Source: Pseudoxanthomonas sp. PXM01 (lineage in GTDB: Bacteria; Pseudomonadota; Gammaproteobacteria; Xanthomonadales; Xanthomonadaceae). Taken from it: 64,000 bases of DNA. Where the stretch lies: NCBI RefSeq assembly GCF_014851815.1, contig NZ_JACVAJ010000001.1, positions 1,178,001-1,242,000 on the forward strand, in the 5' to 3' direction. The position numbers and the translations under genes are program-made. A model generated the notes under the pieces. That model saw only the letters and a program-made list of their open reading frames with translations, had not been told where the DNA came from and did not search any database. Positions within the stretch are counted from its first letter, which is position 1. Every line of letters begins with the position of its first letter. Positions 58,776 through 64,000 of this stretch are shown one piece after another.

Positions 58776-60659
58776 TCAGATGGCGATGGACTTGATCTTG
58801 CGGCGACCGCCGTAGATCAGGGTGGCGATGCCGCGCGAAACGGTGACCGCGGTGAACACCGAGGTCAGGATGCCGATGACCATCGTCACCGCGAAGCCCT
58901 TCAGCGGGCCGGTGCCGAAGGCGTACAGCGCCACGCCGGCGAGCAGCGCGGTCATGTTGGAGTCGAAGATGGTGCCCGACGCCTTGTCATAGCCGGTCGC
59001 GATGGCCGCCTGTGGCGGTACCCCCGCCCGCAGCTCCTCGCGTATGCGCTCGTTGATCAGCACGTTGGCGTCCACCGACATGCCGATGGTCAGCGCCAGA
59101 CCGGCGAAGCCGGGCAACGTCATGGTCGCGCCGAACAGCGACATCACCGCCACCACCATCACCAGGTTGAGCAGCAGTGCGACGCAGGTGATCAGGCCGA
59201 ACATGCGGTAGTACACCAGGAAGAACGCCAGCGCGAAGATGAAGGAATACACCACCGCCTTGGTGCCGCGGGCGACGTTCTCGGCGCCCAGGCTGGGGCC
59301 GACCACGCGCTCTTCGATGAAGTCCATCGGCGCGGCCAGCGAACCGGCGCGCAGCAGCTTGGCCAGGTTCTCGGCTTCCGTCTTCTCCAGACCGGTGGTC
59401 TGGAAGTTCTTGCCGAACACGCCGGCGATGCGGGTCGGCGACAGCGCTTCCTCGCGCACGCGCACGCTGCGCACTTCCTTGCCGTCGACCATCGTCACGG
59501 TCGGGACGCGTTCGATGTAGACCACCGACATCAGCTTGCCGACGTTGGCGCTGGTGTAGTCGAACATGCGCTGGCCGGCGATGTTGTTGAGGGTCACGTC
59601 CACGGCCGGGAGACCGTTGTTGTCCTGGCCCACGCGGGCGTTGACCATCTCGTCGCCCGACGCCAGCACGCGCTTGTTGAGCAGCACCGGGCCGCCGTTG
59701 TCGCGCAGCTGGAACACCTTGGCTTCCGGCGGGATGCGGCCACTGGCCACGGCGTCGGCGGCATTGCCTTCGACCACGGCGCGGAACTCGAGCGTGGCGG
59801 TCGCGCCGATCAGGCGCTTGGCCTCGGCGGTGTCCTGCACGCCGGGCAGCTGCACGACCACGCGGTCGTTGCCCTGGCGCTGGATGATCGGCTCGGCCAC
59901 GCCGATTTCGTTGATGCGGTTGCGCAGCGTGGTCAGGTTCTGCTCGATCGCCTCGCTGGCGATCTGCTCCAGCTCCGCCTGCGGCAGGCCGATGGTGATC
60001 TGCTGGCCCGCGGCCTGGTAGCTCAGGCCAGAACCGGTCGCCAGCGTACTGGCGTTGTTGCCGCGCGAGCTGAGGGTCTGTGCCAGTGCCTGCTGCGCCG
60101 CCGGCACATCCTCATCGTCGGCCAGCGTGACCACGATGCTGTTGTTCGGACGGCGTTCGACCGAGGTGTAGCGGATGCGCTTGTCGCGCAGGGTGACGCG
60201 GGTGTCTTCCAGGTAACCGTCGACGCGCTTGTCCAGCGCGGCCTTCTGGTCGACCTGCAGCACGAAGTGCACGCCGCCCTGCAGGTCCAGGCCCTGCACC
60301 ATCGGACGGGCACCGAAGTTGCCCATCCAGTCCGGCACCGTGGACGCAAGGTTCAGCGCGACCAGGTAGTCCTCGCCGAGCGCCTTGCGCAGCGCGTCGT
60401 TGGCGGCCGTCTGCGCATCCAGGCTGGGCAGCCGCACCAGCATGCTGGCTGCTTCGGCGTCGACCTCCTTGGCCTGCACCCCCGCCTCCTTCAGCGCGGC
60501 GTCGACGCGGCCACGCAGGGCGTCGTCGATGGCGAAGCCGCGATTGGCGGTGATCTGCACGGAGGGATCCTGGGGATACAGGTTGGGCAGCGCATACAGC
60601 GCGCTCGCCAACACGACGATCAGGATCAGGACGTATTTCCAGCGGGGAAATTCAAGCAT
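58776..60659 (-). CDS. secD: protein translocase subunit SecD
   Basis: SecD is the larger SecDF partner. The 627-residue protein has LDLQGGVHFVLQVDQKAAL, a large periplasmic domain (VVVQLPGVQDTAEAKRLIGA), and the C-terminal six-helix part (LTIGMSVDANVLINERIREE, TILDSN-like GTIFDSNMTALLAGVA). The D residue of the proton path in SVDANVLI is kept. It lies between yajC and secF. Confidence 0.97.
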   Translation of the reverse strand: MLEFPRWKYVLILIVVLASALYALPNLYPQDPSVQITANRGFAIDDALRGRVDAALKEAGVQAKEVDAEAASMLVRLPSLDAQTAANDALRKALGEDYLVALNLASTVPDWMGNFGARPMVQGLDLQGGVHFVLQVDQKAALDKRVDGYLEDTRVTLRDKRIRYTSVERRPNNSIVVTLADDEDVPAAQQALAQTLSSRGNNASTLATGSGLSYQAAGQQITIGLPQAELEQIASEAIEQNLTTLRNRINEIGVAEPIIQRQGNDRVVVQLPGVQDTAEAKRLIGATATLEFRAVVEGNAADAVASGRIPPEAKVFQLRDNGGPVLLNKRVLASGDEMVNARVGQDNNGLPAVDVTLNNIAGQRMFDYTSANVGKLMSVVYIERVPTVTMVDGKEVRSVRVREEALSPTRIAGVFGKNFQTTGLEKTEAENLAKLLRAGSLAAPMDFIEERVVGPSLGAENVARGTKAVVYSFIFALAFFLVYYRMFGLITCVALLLNLVMVVAVMSLFGATMTLPGFAGLALTIGMSVDANVLINERIREELRAGVPPQAAIATGYDKASGTIFDSNMTALLAGVALYAFGTGPLKGFAVTMVIGILTSVFTAVTVSRGIATLIYGGRRKIKSIAI

Positions 60660-60761
60660 CGTGGCGACCCGCGCAGGCCCTTCCCGGGCATGCGCTCAGC
60701 AGTGGTTCGGAAACAGCGGGGATACGTCCCGGCGCAATGGCGACGGGACGCGGGAAACGGA

Positions 60762-61100
60762 TCAGGCGGACTTCAGCGTGCCCTTCGGCAGCACGTTGCC
60801 GACGGCGGCCTTCTGCACGCGCACGCGCACGTTGTCGGCCACTTCCAGGGTGACGAAGTTGTCGCCGATGTCGGTGACGGTGCCGGCGATGCCGCCGGAG
60901 GTGATGACTTCGTCGCCCTTGGACAGCTTGTCCAGCATGGAGCGGTGCTCCTTGGCGCGCTTCATCTGCGGGCGGATCATCAGGAAATACATGATGGCGA
61001 TCAGGGCGATCGGCATCAGCAGGCCGAAGCCGCCCATGCCCTGCTGGGCCGGAGCGGCCTGGGCGAGCACGGGGGCAACGAAGAAATCAAGCAGATTCAT
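60762..61100 (-). CDS. yajC: preprotein translocase subunit YajC
   Basis: YajC is a small single-helix inner-membrane protein that binds SecDF. The 112-residue protein has a glycine-rich helix (GLLMPIALIAIMYFLMIRPQ) and the conserved segment MKRAKEHRSMLDKLSKGDEV, ITSGGIAGTVTDIGDNF. It precedes secD by 102 bases; ATG at 61100 is the usual start, with another ATG 12 bases upstream. Confidence 0.96.
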   Translation of the reverse strand: MNLLDFFVAPVLAQAAPAQQGMGGFGLLMPIALIAIMYFLMIRPQMKRAKEHRSMLDKLSKGDEVITSGGIAGTVTDIGDNFVTLEVADNVRVRVQKAAVGNVLPKGTLKSA

Positions 61101-61250
61101 GGACTTGTCCATTGGGTATGAAAAGCAGCCGGGGATTATGCCACGCACCGGGAAGCCCCGTCCGGGCCACCCCATCGGCCCGGACCGGAAAAGACCACGC
61201 CAACGCCGGATGGTTCCCCGGGAACGTCGGACCGGCAGGCCGGCCCGGCG

Positions 61251-63421
<2,171 letters not shown>

Positions 63422-63445
63422 GGTCGGGGCCTTGCGGGGGCGTGC

Positions 63446-63451
63446 ATTGTA
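63446..63451 (-). promoter_or_regulatory. candidate -10 box for queA
   Basis: TACAAT on the minus strand stands 24 bases upstream of the queA GTG. No good -35 is seen at normal distance, so this is a weak call. Confidence 0.3.
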
Positions 63452-63477
63452 CGGGAGCCCGCCGGGACGCCCCGTCG

Positions 63478-63909
63478 TCAGCGTTCGAACTTGGTCGACA
63501 GCACGATGGACGAGGTGGTGCGCTCCACGCCGTCGAGTGCGCCGATGCGGTCGGTCAGCACGTCCATGTCGCCGACACTGGGCACGGCGCCGATGGCGAT
63601 CAGGTCGTGGCTGCCGCTGACCGAGTGCAGCACCCGCAGCTCCGGCATCGCGCGCAGCGCTGCGACCACCGAGGTCATCTGCTTGGGGTGCACGGCGATC
63701 ATGATGTGCGCGCGCAGATGGCTGCGGTCGTATTCGTCGTGCACGCGCACGGTGTAGCCGCTGATCACGCCCTCGCGTTCCAGCCGCTCGATACGGCTCT
63801 GTACCGTGGTCCGCGACAGGTTCAGGCGGCGGGCGATCTGGGCGGTGGAGGCCCGTGCGTTCTCACGGAGCATTGAGAGTAGTTGCTGGTCGGCGTCGGT
63901 GAGCTTCAT
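63478..63909 (-). CDS. Lrp/AsnC family transcriptional regulator
   Basis: A 143-residue regulator: N-terminal helix-turn-helix ([52 protein letters not shown]) and a C-terminal RAM ligand domain ([40 protein letters not shown]). The family senses amino acids and forms octamers that wrap DNA. The target and ligand are not shown. A perfect palindrome (63922-63940) lies between its promoter and start, suggesting autoregulation. Confidence 0.93.
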   Translation of the reverse strand: MKLTDADQQLLSMLRENARASTAQIARRLNLSRTTVQSRIERLEREGVISGYTVRVHDEYDRSHLRAHIMIAVHPKQMTSVVAALRAMPELRVLHSVSGSHDLIAIGAVPSVGDMDVLTDRIGALDGVERTTSSIVLSTKFER

Positions 63910-63921
63910 GCGCGGCTGGAG

Positions 63922-63940
63922 TTTCGTCGAATCGACGAAA
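63922..63940. promoter_or_regulatory. palindromic operator upstream of the Lrp/AsnC gene
   Basis: TTTCGTCGA, one central A, and TCGACGAAA form a perfect nine-base-arm inverted repeat ending 13 bases before the ATG at 63909. Lrp/AsnC proteins bind palindromes of about 15 bases, so autoregulation or control of a divergent gene beyond the window is likely. Confidence 0.6.
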
Positions 63941-63945
63941 TATCC

Positions 63946-63974
63946 CCTAAATCAGCGCAGTTCACAACTGTCAA
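63946..63974 (-). promoter_or_regulatory. candidate promoter of the Lrp/AsnC gene
   Basis: A consensus TTGACA (63974-63969) is followed after 17 bases by a poor -10 (TTTAGG). The A+T-rich stretch up to 64000 probably also carries a divergent promoter for a gene outside the window. Confidence 0.45.
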
Positions 63975-64000
63975 ATGACGAATTATTCCCGATAATACGG

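Overview
The window is about 67% GC and fully packed with housekeeping genes. It looks like chromosome from a member of the Xanthomonadaceae (Gammaproteobacteria), in the Pseudoxanthomonas / Stenotrophomonas / Xanthomonas / Lysobacter neighbourhood. The evidence is gene order (dnaE-accA-tilS, maf-rng-yhdP-tldD, leuS-lptE-holA-nadD-rsfS-rlmH, queA-tgt-yajC-secD-secF), protein similarity from memory, and GTAG-headed palindromic repeats of the kind described in Stenotrophomonas. The genus cannot be fixed without a search. There are no rRNA or tRNA genes, insertion sequences, prophage, integrase or CRISPR array. No stretch longer than about 300 bases lacks a gene.

Region 1 (1-10.5 kb): the end of dnaE, then accA, a decayed GT51 transglycosylase-like protein, a large lipoprotein joining a ricin-type lectin to a di-haem (DHOR) cytochrome, a TPR membrane protein, a GAF protein with a decayed GGDEF domain, tilS, the overlapping pair xseB-ispA, and a DUF4870 protein. 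Region 2 (10.5-22 kb): pmbA and darP (yjgA) diverge; a REP-like repeat follows; then maf-rng-yhdP-tldD on the minus strand; then SIMPL and TonB-like envelope proteins. Region 3 (22-28.7 kb): the minus-strand leuS-lptE-holA-nadD-rsfS-rlmH operon, with a DUF695-RraB gene inserted.

Region 4 (28.7-42.6 kb) is more accessory. It holds an exported amidohydrolase, small membrane or exported proteins, an XRE-regulator/membrane-protein pair with a perfect palindromic operator in its promoter, a CnoX-like thioredoxin, an unrecognised cysteine-rich protein, DUF502, the YhhQ queuosine-precursor transporter, a class-C beta-lactamase-fold hydrolase, a LysM-FecR protein overlapping a CHASE2-GGDEF cyclase, and an MBL/beta-CASP hydrolase. 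Region 5 (42.7-52.8 kb): two adjacent M13 peptidases, the second lacking a zinc ligand; rhomboid; an alkyltransferase-like protein; a DUF47-Pit phosphate-uptake operon behind a possible Pho box; a CNNM/CorC-type protein; and an ExoD-like protein. Region 6 (52.8-64 kb): a GGDEF-EAL protein translationally coupled to a PhnD-like binding protein, trmJ and suhB (divergent), a GTAG repeat dimer, queA-tgt-yajC-secD-secF, and an Lrp/AsnC regulator with a palindrome between its promoter and start codon.

No defence island or obvious new multi-gene system is visible. The most interesting signals are pseudoenzymes (M13 paralogue, GT51 remnant, GGDEF remnant), the sensor-type gene pairs around cyclic-di-GMP proteins, the palindrome-controlled XRE pair, and the candidate Pho box.
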